Both the position numbers and the translations under genes were made by a program. From contig JAQSEB010000003.1 of assembly GCA_030063045.1 (NCBI GenBank), positions 186,001 to 250,000 of the forward strand: a DNA stretch of 64,000 bases, in the 5' to 3' direction. A model generated the notes under the pieces. It was not told where the DNA came from. It saw only the letters and a program-made list of their open reading frames with translations, and did not search any database. This stretch comes from Pratylenchus scribneri (taxonomy: Eukaryota; Nematoda; Chromadorea; Rhabditida; Pratylenchidae). This document shows, one piece after another, positions 24,901 through 34,902 of the stretch; position 1 is the stretch's first letter; the number at the start of each line of letters is the position of its first letter.

Positions 24901-26080
24901 TTGGAAGGTGTGAACTGAAAAAATGTATCCAAATAGCGTCCGTTTAAACTAATTTGACATGGTTTGGTTTGAGGTTGAGTTTGGCCAGGTGGTTAGCAGA
25001 GGGGGAAAACCGGTTTTTGAACTTAGAATTTGGCCGCATTTTTTACATTTTAGTTCATAACTTTTTTGTGTGTGAATTTTTTGATAAGTTTTTTGGCCTA
25101 TGACCCGCACCCAAGTCAGGGCTTCAAAATGGTGTATGGCATGTTGGGCTACGCGGCTTGGCCTAGGAGGAGTTTGTTAACTTCTATGCGCAGGTCATGA
25201 TTTGGCCATATCTCGCCCCAGAGCTAACCCTATATAAAATGATGGAGTTTGATGATGAAAATTGGGACTCTGGGGTTTTCGGCCATGGCGAATTCAATTA
25301 TGGCATCAGTTTTTTGATCCGCCCTAAGGGTGGTTTGTAAACCGGTTTAAAAAATGTCAAAACATGGAAATATGATCAGAATGAGGTGAAAATTGAGACT
25401 TGGGGGTTTTCGGCCATGGGGAATTCAAATATCACATTAGTTTTTTGATCCGCGCAATGGGTGGTTTGTAAACCGGTTCAAAAGGAGTCAAAAAATAAAA
25501 TATGATCGGATTTGGGTGAAAATTAGGATTCGGGGGTTTTCGAATATGGAGAATTCAAAAATGATATCGGTTTCGGTATCCGCGCAACAGTTGGTTTGCA
25601 AACCGGTTTAAAAAATTAATTTCTTCAGATTAAGCTGCAAATTGGAATTCGGGGGTTTTCTAATATGGAGAATTCGAATTTAATAATAGTTTTGTGATTT
25701 GGTCAAAACCGGTTTACAAACCGGTTCCAAAATTCAATTTAAGCGAACCTCTACTGCATACGACCTAAAGAAGAGCGGGCGAGCGAAGCGAGCCTGCACA
25801 CGACCTAAAGAAGGGCTGGCGAGCGAAGCGAGCCTGCCCACGACCTGCAAAAATGCGGGCGAGCGAAGCGAGCCTGCCCATGACCTTAAGAAAGCGGACG
25901 AGCGAAGTGAGCTTCCCAAAATCATTAAATAATTTAAAAATCCGAATCCCTAGGGTAGGTTTAACGCGCTTTGGCGCGTTTACAAACTCTCCTAACATAT
26001 AACCTTCCTCCATATATGGCTTAACCACGTATTCCTAACACCCACTTCCCTTACGCCCCACATCCCTTACGTCCACTAGT
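15988..26080. repeat. Eight-unit macrosatellite array with nested sub-repeats
   Basis: Units start near 15988, 16929, 17869, 18930, 20174, 21959, 23359 and 24837. Each begins TATATACAATATAAAAAG and ends TTACGTCCACTAGT. Internal order: (1) a head of about 400 bp (GCTTTGTCGCCTCGGTTTTG to CAGAGCTAAGCCTATAGTGG); (2) a variable number of sub-repeats of about 100-120 bp, each with a GGTTTGCAAACCGGTT palindrome; (3) a variable number of units of about 40 bp with GGCGAGCGAAGCGAGCCTG; (4) a tail with CCCTAGGG and the hairpin ACGCGCCTTGGCGCGT. Unit length runs from about 940 to 1,780 bp through copy-number change in blocks 2 and 3. Units 6 and 7 are almost identical over about 1.4 kb. No convincing gene; ORFs are short and repeat with the units. 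Confidence 0.95.
21959..24600. repeat. Recent near-identical duplication inside the macrosatellite
   Basis: The unit starting at 21959 is copied at 23359 (offset 1,400 bp). I saw one substitution: AAACCGGTTC near 22596 becomes AAACCGATTC near 23996. The second copy then carries extra GAGCGAAGCGAGC units. Indicates recent unequal exchange or an assembly duplication. Confidence 0.9.
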
Positions 26081-26533
26081 TACTCTTTAAATAAATCATA
26101 AATATTTAAGTTCCAAGTTCAAGGAATAATTTATTCAATTTCAGGGAAATTTCATTTATTTCTGGATCAATCAAATGAAAATACAAAAAATAAGTTCTTT
26201 TTTAAAGACAATTGAGAGCGTAGAGATGAATTTAATAAGGATGATCAAGATCAAATAAAAATGATGAAACATTTACAAAAAAAAACCGTTTTATCGTCAT
26301 TCATATATTGATTAAAAGGTTGGCTATTGGGGGGTGATCATATGGTCATCAATAAATTGATTGATTTTTGAATATATCATTTACAAAAAAAAGTGAAAGG
26401 AAAAATTTCAAAAAAATTGATTTTGACAAATAAATTTGAATGGGATTTTATTAAATATTGTTCATCCGATTTAAAAAAAACATTCTTCATCCAATCCACT
26501 GTGCCATTTCCATTTTTTTCTCATTATTCTCAT
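26081..26533. other. 3' flank of DPRL-repeat gene
   Basis: AT-rich spacer between the end of the macrosatellite and the stop codon of the minus-strand DPRL gene. It must include that 3' UTR. No ORF of interest. Confidence 0.6.
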
Positions 26534-29500
26534 TCATTGCCGGCCTTGGTGTTGTTGTTGTTTCCTCATATGATCCACAAAGTCGAAAAATTGGCTGAAA
26601 AGGTTCTGAATTTCGATGATCTCATTTTCGTTTGTCATCATTGCTTCGACATCTTCGTTGCTGAAAAAAAATGTTGTTTTAATAGAAAATTATTTCATTT
26701 TTTAATTTAAATCGATTTTTAAATGGGATATGGGAAATTTTTCAAACGGCTAAAAGTTTATAGGGTTCAGCGTTTTATCCTAGACCCAACAAACCATATA
26801 TCCAATCGATAGATCTCGTCGAGATGCATCTTTATTATTATAATGATTTGGCTTAGGTTTAACCAATTTTAAATTAGTTTTGAACCAAAAACGGCAAGAT
26901 GGTTTAAACGGTTTAAAACCCTTAATTTTTGACAAAACCATGACAAATTATATACCAATCGGCGCATCTTGATGAGATCTATCAATTGGGTATAGGGTTT
27001 GGGGGTTTAGGATAAACCATTGAACCGCTATAAACTTTTCGCCTATACTTTTTTCGCCAACCCATAAATAAATAGCCAATTTTTGATCAGATTTTTAATA
27101 AATCTCCGGATTTAGAAATATTTTAAGTCATTTTAGGTTGGAAAATATATTCTAAAATCCCGTTCAATTTTAATTTTTACTCACATTTTTTGCATCCTTC
27201 GACTCAGTTCATCAAATCCGGTCCGCGCTGTCGATGTAGAAGGTCCATCATCCACGTCCATTGGAATTGGCACAGTCGAAGAAGCTTCGGCCACTTGTGC
27301 AGAAGTCGAAGGTCCATTGGCAGGTGCAGCTGGTGGTTCGGCCGGTTCATCATCAACAAATTCCGCGTACAGCGAAGATGCCATTGCCTCCGCATCCGAT
27401 GTTAACGGTGACGAATTGGTGGTGTTGGCCAATAGTGGGTGGTGGCTTGGACGATTTTGACGATCCGGTTGGGCCAAATTGTTGTTGTTGTTTTCAGCGG
27501 CGAATGATGGCGGCAACGGCATATTCGGCGGTGGTCTAAATGCAGCCAATGGTGGTGGGCGAATATTTTGCGGTGGTGTTGGAATTTGAATTGAAGAAGG
27601 ATGCGTGCCTAGGCCATTATTGCCGGCTTGAGAAGGAGGCTGACGACTCTGATCATTGTTGATTTGACGATGACGTTTCGGCGATGGCGGCCCCAGATAT
27701 GGTGGAATGATGGCTGCATTGTCTGGGTTGTATTGAGGATGGTCCCACTGGCTGGTTGTTGTTCGCTTTCGCTGAATTTGTGAAATTAATTTATTTAAAA
27801 TTAATATTTTTTTTGCAGATTGCAGAAAAATTTCTTCTTCAGAAACCGGTTTTAGACACTACAAACTTTATACCATTTTGTAGATCTCAACGAGACCGAG
27901 ACGCATTGATGGTAGTGACCGGCGCTCCTTTCTTTATACGGATTATATGGGTCTCTTCAGAGCCCTAATGATAAAGGTCTATCTCTCGCCGGGTAGAAAA
28001 CACATAAAACACACATGTATTTTGCTGTGCTTGGGTGACGTCATCACTCTCTGCCTTCAACAAAATACATGTGTGTTTTATGTGCCCAAAATTAAAGAGT
28101 TTAAAACCAAAAACTTGAAATATGGTTTAAACGGTTTAACTCTTTAATTTTTGACCAAACCATGACAAATTATAAACCATTCGATGCGTCTCGATGAGAT
28201 CTACAAATTGGTAGTATAAGGTTTGTAGGGTCTAAAATGGGTTCTGATTTACTTAGAAGTCAAACTTTTTTTTTTTCAAAAAATTGTAACTTTAATATTT
28301 TTATTAAAAATTTGAATAACTTATAAATTTAAATCTAATAAAAATTTAATTTGGAAAAAAAAATTAAATAAAAAGTTATTTGTAATACTTACATTTTGTC
28401 CGGGAGGGCGATTATTGGTCGCATTTGACGATGGCACATTTTGCTGATCGGCTCGATTGGATGGCGGCGCATTGTTGCTGATGTCGTTCAAACGAGGGTC
28501 CGCCGGCTGGGATGTTTGCTGAATTTTAAAATTATTATTTTGATTATCTAAAGGTAGTTTTTGACTTCTAACAAATCAGAAACCGGTTTTAAACCTTATA
28601 AATGTTAAACTTAAACCAATTAGAAGATCTCAACGAGACGTATCGATTTATATATAATTTGTCATGGTTTGGTCAAAATGAAAGGGTTGTAAACCGTTTA
28701 AACCATTTCATTGTTTTTGGTTCAAACTAATTTAAATTTGACCAAACCAAGACAAATTATATACCATTCGATGCGTCTCGATGAGAACTACAAAATGGTA
28801 TAAGGTTTGTAGGGTCTAAAACCGGTTTCTGATTTATTAGAAGTCAAAAATTACTTTTGAATAAATCAAAATATTTTTTAAATTATTGGCACTTACAATT
28901 TGTCCAGCAGGAGTGCGAGCCGTATTTGATGGCACATTGTTGGGTCGATTGGCTGGCGTGTTGCGGTTCAAACGAGGATCAGCAGGCCGGGGTGGTGGTC
29001 GCTAAATGTAAAAAATTTCTTTAAAATTTTTTAATTCTAACCCTGGAATCACAATGGAGCTTGTTCCCGCCGCGGGTTGTAAAAAGTGTATGTTCCCGCA
29101 GCGGGAAAACGCAACACGCTCGGCGGGTTTTTTGTTGTGAACACCTCAGCGGGTAAACCAGAGCGGGAAAACGCTCAGCGGGTTCCCGCAATCGCCAAAA
29201 ATCGCCCACCTGTTCACAGTGAAGAGTTTTCCCGCGGCGTTTTCCCGCGGCGGGAAAACGCAGCCGAATCAAATTATTTGATTTTACCCGCAACCCGCCG
29301 AGCGGGTTCCCCCCAAAAATACTAGGGTTGACTTTTTTTAAAAATATTTTAAAAATATTTAAAAATTTTTGAACATTTTCAAATCGATCCTATCCTATGT
29401 AAAAAAATCTGCTCTTTTCAATGATATAAAAATTAATTTATTTGAAGCAAGAATAAATTTATTTATGATGGTGAAAGTTAAATATTAACAAATTTTCATT

Positions 29501-32146
29501 TGATATTTTATTTTTTTTTTATAAAAATTTCTAAAATATTACTTAATAATTGGAAATTATCAACATATTAGCTATTTACATATCATATATTTTTTTGGAA
29601 TTTTTAAATCATTTTAATTCATTTTAAAAAATATAATTAAAAAGAGGCGATCTTTCTGCATCGCAAAAGCTACCTATAATCAATTTATTAATAAATTTTA
29701 AAATTTTTATAAAAAATCCTATCTCAAAACCTAATATATTTAATAAATAATTTCTTCCAGGTTGTAAAAATTTGTTTTCTCTATCGTTGGAAAGAGGAAA
29801 TTTTTCTCTATCAGAAATGGGTTAATATAAATTTTTCTTAATTTTTTAAAATTTTAAAATAATTTTTCTAATTTCTTTCATCATTGAAAGAACCTTCAAA
29901 AGGACCATTCATTCATTATTTTCCCGCAAACGCTCCGCGATTTTCATTGTGAACACCAAAAACTGGAACACGCTCAGCGGGTAACGCCGAGTTTCCATTG
30001 TGAACAGGGCGGGTTAGCGGGAACACGCGGCGATTTTTTTTCCCTCTGCGGGTTAAAAATCGGTGTTGCATTGTGAACAGATCGGGTTTTGCGGGAACCC
30101 GCGGCGATTTTTTTTTCCCTCTGCGGGTTAAAAATCGGTGTTGCATTGTGAACAGAGCGGGTTTTGCGGGAACCCGCAGAGCGTTTTCCCGCCGCGTTTT
30201 CCCGCACATTGTGATTCCAGGGTAATGAATAATATTTTAAAAGGGAAAAGTATTTAATTAGAAAAAGCAAATTTTATTACTAAAATATTATCCAGAACCG
30301 GGAGTATTTTATTCGCCCTATGTTACCCCCAAAATTCGGTCATAAATTTCTAAAACTAAAATAGTAGTTCATTTTCACTAATCAAATATGTAAAAAAAAT
30401 AAAAATCTCTTAAATTTTTTTTTCCAAATTTGCACTTGCGGATAACCTAGAAAATTCTTACAATGTTGGCCGAATTTGGTGGCACATTGCGATGATTGGC
30501 ATTGTTGGATGTTGTGTTGTTACCCAAACGAGGGTCCTGTGGCGCCCATCGGCTGGTTGGTCGAATCGGTTGCCGGTCATTGTTGCGGCCATCGTTTTGC
30601 AAACGCGGGTCCTGTGACGCCCAACGGCTTGTTGGTCGATGTGGAATGGTGGGCGTCTCATTGTTGTCGACGTTCAAACGCGGGTCCTGGGGTCTGGGTG
30701 CACGCTGAATTGAATAAATTAAATTATTTTGATTTTTAATGAATAAATAAAAAAATTTTTCAGGTACTTTACAAGCGTATATATTATTTTTTGAATTCAT
30801 AAAATCTCAAGGTTTCAATATTTTCGAGGGCTTTTATATTTTTGTAAATGTATTATGACTCCTAAATTGTATAATCTCAAGGTTTTTAAAACCTTTAGTT
30901 ATCAGCAATTTAATTTGTAATTTTCAGTTGGTGATTTAGATTTAACAATAATTTATGTACATAAAACTATATTCCAAAAACTTTGACTCGGTCTCATCAG
31001 CAATTTTGAAAAGCCAAAACTTATCAGTCGATTAACCAAAATGATCTAAAGTGCATTTAATAGCCCCAAATATTGTCTATCTATTGGTATATTGATCATC
31101 CAAAACTATCATGTTTAGGCCAAGATATGGCCATAAATACAAAAATAAGGGCGCTTTTTTCCAATTGACCGTTACTTAGCCAAACCTTTACATTTTTTTT
31201 GATGATATCAAAATATCAATGGACAGCCAATATTTGGGCATATAAAATGCAATTTAGATCATTTAAATTGGTTAATTGGCTGGTGAGCTATGGCTCATCA
31301 AAATTGCAGAGGCCGAAATCACCCCTATTCGTCCATCATTAGTAAATAATTTAATTTTTTTCAATAAAATTTTATTATGAAAAGATGCACAAAACCTGCT
31401 GGTTATGTTGATTCATTTGCCCGCCTCCTCCTCGGCCGGTTGTTGCCGCCGATCTCGATGGTTGACTTGGACGACTTCGGCTTCGACTGCGATTTCGGAC
31501 GGGCGCACCAGATCTTGATTGGGTTGCTGGTGGTTGCGGCTGAGGCTGGCATGGTTGCGGCTCAATCATCCGGTCCGGTCGAAATGGATCCGCCTGTCTA
31601 TGGCCAAATTGCTGAAATGTGTTGGAATTAAAAATTGATAGTATTGAAAACGGCGAAAATATTAAAGTGGTTTAGTGGTAAATGGTTTGTCATAGACCCC
31701 CTAAACCCTATACCCAAGCCCAATCGATAGATCTCATCAATACGCATCGATTGCCGATTGGTATATAATTTGTCGTTTCAGTCAAAAATTAGAGGTATTA
31801 AACCATTTAAAACACCTTGCTGTTTTTGGTTCAAAACTAATTTAAAATTGGTTAAACCTAAATCAAAATCATTATCAATCGATGCTTACAGACGAGATCT
31901 TCAATTGATTGGATATAAGGTTTGGGATTTTAGGATAAACCATTAATAATCTTTTCGCCATTTTTTCCAATTTATTGTAAAGAACAAACCTGGCGTCGTG
32001 CCTGACTATTTAATGGCGGCAAAGGTCGGGCCACTGCGATATTGTTATGAAAAATTGCTGAAAATTTAATAAATTTAATTAAATTAATCATTTATTAATT
32101 GAATTATACGTGGTTCATATGGTCTCGACCTGGATCTGGCCCGCAT
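26534..32146 (-). CDS. RS/proline-rich protein with repeated DPRL-motif exons
   Basis: Eight exons, phase-consistent, from ATG 32144-32146 to the stop at 26534. The N-terminus is RS-like (MRARSRSRPYEP, later RNRSRSRSRPSQPSRS) with a glycine patch and Q/P-rich stretches. Three consecutive exons (near 30700-30463, 29000-28900, 28520-28392) each open with a basic/proline stretch followed by DPRLN. The first contains three DPRL copies separated by a repeated RPTSRWA-QDPRL block, so the region grew by internal and exon duplication. The large exon 27775-27185 is proline/asparagine-rich with a basic patch (SPKRHRQ). The C-terminus (RRMQKINEDVEAMMTNENE) looks helical. DPRL motifs occur in some nuclear RNA-processing proteins such as the ZC3H4/Su(s) group, but no zinc finger is present here, so I do not assign it. 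A nuclear role is inferred from composition. Confidence 0.75.
27835..28270. repeat. Foldback element containing a long hairpin
   Basis: Arms CAGAAACCGGTTTTAGACA (left) and GGGTTCTGATTTACTTAGAA (right) are complementary in part, matching the foldback family. Inside, ACACATAAAACACACATGTA (from about 28000) and TACATGTGTGTTTTATGTG (to about 28083) form a stem of about 25 bp with a loop of about 36 nt. It lies in a DPRL gene intron. Confidence 0.75.
28558..28850. mobile_element. Foldback MITE-like element of about 293 bp
   Basis: Ends are inverted repeats: TTTTTGACTTCTAACAAATC at the left and GATTTATTAGAAGTCAAAAA at the right, continuing inward through AGAAACCGGTTT. A similar element lies at 46811-47112, and degenerate relatives are at 26760-27050, 31660-31960 and 32270-32660. 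Intronic. No TSD confidently defined. Confidence 0.8.
29041..30222. mobile_element. Non-autonomous TIR transposon, 1,182 bp, TAA target duplication
   Basis: Left end CCCTGGAATCACAATG and right end CATTGTGATTCCAGGG are perfect 16-bp inverted repeats, flanked on each side by TAA (29038-29040 and 30223-30225). A 3-bp TAA target duplication fits the PIF/Harbinger superfamily. The subterminal 250-300 bp on both sides are GC-rich arrays of GCGGGAAAACGC/AGCGGGTTCCCGC-like words; the centre is AT-rich. No transposase ORF. It sits in a DPRL gene intron. Confidence 0.88.
30970..31320. repeat. Foldback repeat of about 340 bp
   Basis: CGATTAACCAAAATGATCTA (near 31024) pairs imperfectly with TAGATCATTTAAATTGGTTA (near 31256), and AGCCCCAAATATTG pairs with CAATATTTGGGC. 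A long imperfect hairpin lying in a DPRL gene intron. Confidence 0.7.
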
Positions 32147-32899
32147 TTTTAAACAGATAAATTTTGAACCAAAAAAGCTTATCTAAAATGAATAAGAATA
32201 AATTACATTTATATTACATTTATGTAATTTATGGAAAATATTTAATTTGGCAAAAAAATGCTGAAAAATGTTGAAAAGATTGCAACGAAACGCGAAACGG
32301 TTCAGAAGTTTATCCTACAACCATAAATCTTATAAAATCAATCGAGTGTCGCCAAGAAGCATCGTTTTGATAATGATTTGGTTTAAAACCCAATTCCAAC
32401 TTGGTTTTGAACCAAAATGGTTTATAAAATTTGAACCGAAAATTCAAATTGATTTAAATAGTCTCTGCTTTGAACCAAAATCCAAAATGAAAATTGTTTT
32501 AAAAAACAGTTTTGAACCAAAATAGGTTTAAATCGTTTAATAATCTACTTGGATCAAACCATGACAAATTATATGCCATTTGATGCATCGAGCTCTATCC
32601 GATTGATTATATGGTTTGTGATAGGTTGGACAAAACACTTAACTGTTCAAAGCTTTTTCATCATTTTTTTCAGTATTTTATCGTCAAATTATATTATACA
32701 TTAATAACGGTGTGATAAGATAATTGATAAAATAAAAACGAATTTAAAATAATAAATAAGAGCAGTTATAGTCAACTGCAAATTGAAATCATTTAAACGG
32801 TACAAGTACAATTAAAACGGAATTATTTATTCAAATAAATTATTCATTCAATCAAAAAAATAAGTTTGGAATAAACAATTTCAATTTTGTCATTCTTTC
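32147..32899. other. Spacer between DPRL gene and F-box-related pseudogene
   Basis: No gene seen. It contains a degenerate copy of the foldback family (repeated TTTTGAACCAAAAT and AAACGGTTCAGAAG words, about 32270-32660) and AT-rich sequence. The promoter of the minus-strand DPRL gene should be at its left end. Confidence 0.55.
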
Positions 32900-34250
32900 T
32901 CATATAAACTCAATCGTTGTATTTGATTCTAGCTTCATTTGCTCTTCCCAATCGACTTTCGTTGTGGTTTCGCTGTCATTTTTGTGTCGAATAAGCAAAA
33001 ATTTATTGTGCCCTTTGTGCTGCAATTCCAACATTTCCTCCGTTATTTTATTCTCAATTTTGAAATCCTCGAGATCATATTGACGCAATTAAGGCCCATT
33101 GTTCATATTCATACAACGAATGATATAATTGGCCGGGTTAGTGGAATAGATAAATTCCTTAAAATAAGAAAATATGGGAATACGAAATATGAATTGTGCT
33201 TGCTTAAACACATTAAAATAAAAAAAATTACTTACTTCCTTGATGAGTCTGGTCATGAATCCATAGGCGAATTGAATTTCCAGAATTTTAGGTTTGCCGT
33301 CTTCCCTTGGTGTAGTCAACCATTTCAGTGCCAAATCCATCGTTTCATGACATACCCTCCACAGGCTAATTGATTGAAGACCAGAAATGAAGTTGGGAAA
33401 TTGTTGGTTGAGTTTGTTCAATTCATTGAAAAATGTTGATTGAATTTCCAATTTGTTTATTTTTGGGGCCAACATTTCGATCATGCGCATGTGCTTGCGG
33501 TTAATTGAGTCAATTTGCGGAATGTAGTCTCCTTTTAATTCGGAATATATTTTGACGTCTTCCTTGAGCACTGGTAGAATGTTCTTCACAAATTGGAATG
33601 CCCCATCGTCAATAAATCTAATTTAAATAGGCTCAAATTATTCCAAATTTTTGATGTTAAATATAACCTGAAAGAAATTCCGTCAAACCCAATGATATAA
33701 TCGGGAGGATTGATGTCCGCAATTGGAATCCGAATGTGGCAGTGGTTTTCCAGCAGCAGAGTGGTGTGCCAACCCGAAGTGACTCCGTCGTCGTCGTTCC
33801 ATTTCCATCCAAGTAAAAATGTCAATTTATGAACAATGTGCGGTTTCACTGTTTTCCCATGTAATCTTCGATGGCAATATTGATTGAATGTGAATGAGGA
33901 TGTGGGCAATGAAGTTTGGGCCAATTTCCTTCGTTTGAACCAGTCCAACAATCCGGCAACCAACCATGAAATCTAATCCTGTTGTTCAGATTAACAAATT
34001 TAGTATTGGTATATAATTTTTTAAACCTTTTCTTGATAGATTTCTGTTCCTTGTTTTCGATTTCCTCAGACGCATTTTTGTTATCCATTGTAGAAGATGA
34101 CTAAAACGATTTAATTAAACTCTTTGAATAAAAGTTAAATTTAACCTCCATTGTTTGCTTTTCCAATTCCGCATTGTCATTTTTTGTTTCAACAATTTGC
34201 TCGGCACAATTTTCCTTTGTTCCAATTGCTTGTTCGATATTATTATCCAT
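32900..34250 (-). pseudogene. F-box-related family protein, probable pseudogene
   Basis: Matches a family common in cyst and root-knot nematodes: an F-box-like N-terminal helix region, a middle with LRFID...FVKNIL and LALKWLTTPREDGKPKILEI, then a C-terminal strand region (FIYSTNPANYIIRC, KITEEMLELQHKG, WEEQMKLE). Visible exons: about 34250-34147, 34109-33965, 33960-33667, 33610-33233, 33163-32900. Two lesions: an in-frame TAA at 33089-33091 splits the last exon, with homologous reading resuming at once and continuing to a normal stop at 32900; and I could not join the second exon (SIKKR...) in frame to the F-box exon (ISWLVAGLLDWF) with any sensible intron. Either could be an assembly error. 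Family assignment rests on recalled resemblance. Confidence 0.65.
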
Positions 34251-34902
34251 TTAAAATCTCAAATTATTGCTGATTGATTAGATTAAGATTAAATTTTAAA
34301 GATATCTTTAGAGTAGAATTTATTAGGTAGGATATCATTTTTGCTTTTGATTAGGGCTGTTCAAAGAAGCCGATTTTGCAAAAATATCGGTTATAAAATC
34401 TTTTATATTCGGTTTTTGATTTTGAAGAAAAATTAGAAGTTTAGATTTCTCCTATTTTCATTTTTAAAGAGCAAAAATTCTCAAATTCGATTTAATTCCA
34501 ATAATTTTTTCAAACCAAAACAAATTTGAAGCTTTGAACAACTCGAACTCTAATTTAGATTTACCTAGATTAAATATTGATTTTTCGGATTCATAAATTG
34601 GACCGGCTACTTAAATATAAAAAATATACAACCATCTTAAGCCCTATAAAAATTGCAATATCCATTCTCATTTTTTGTAATAATTAACATACGATTTACA
34701 AACCATTTTTATCAACCAGTTCACGAGGAATTTTATGATTAAAAAAGCGTTCAAACATTCTTATCTATCTTTATCATTTATTAAAAGAAGAATTTTTCCT
34801 TAAAATATAAGTACTCATTTTTTCACCGTACAGATAAAAACTCACGCAAATGAATTTTGCCATTAAAATTTGAAGCTAAAAAACAAATTCTAAACAATAA
34901 AA
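34251..34902. other. Divergent intergenic region
   Basis: About 650 bp between the F-box-related pseudogene start (minus) and the Golgi-type protein start (plus). AT-rich, no ORF. CCGATTTT/AATCGG words near 34350-34420 resemble those near 15800. Confidence 0.5.
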
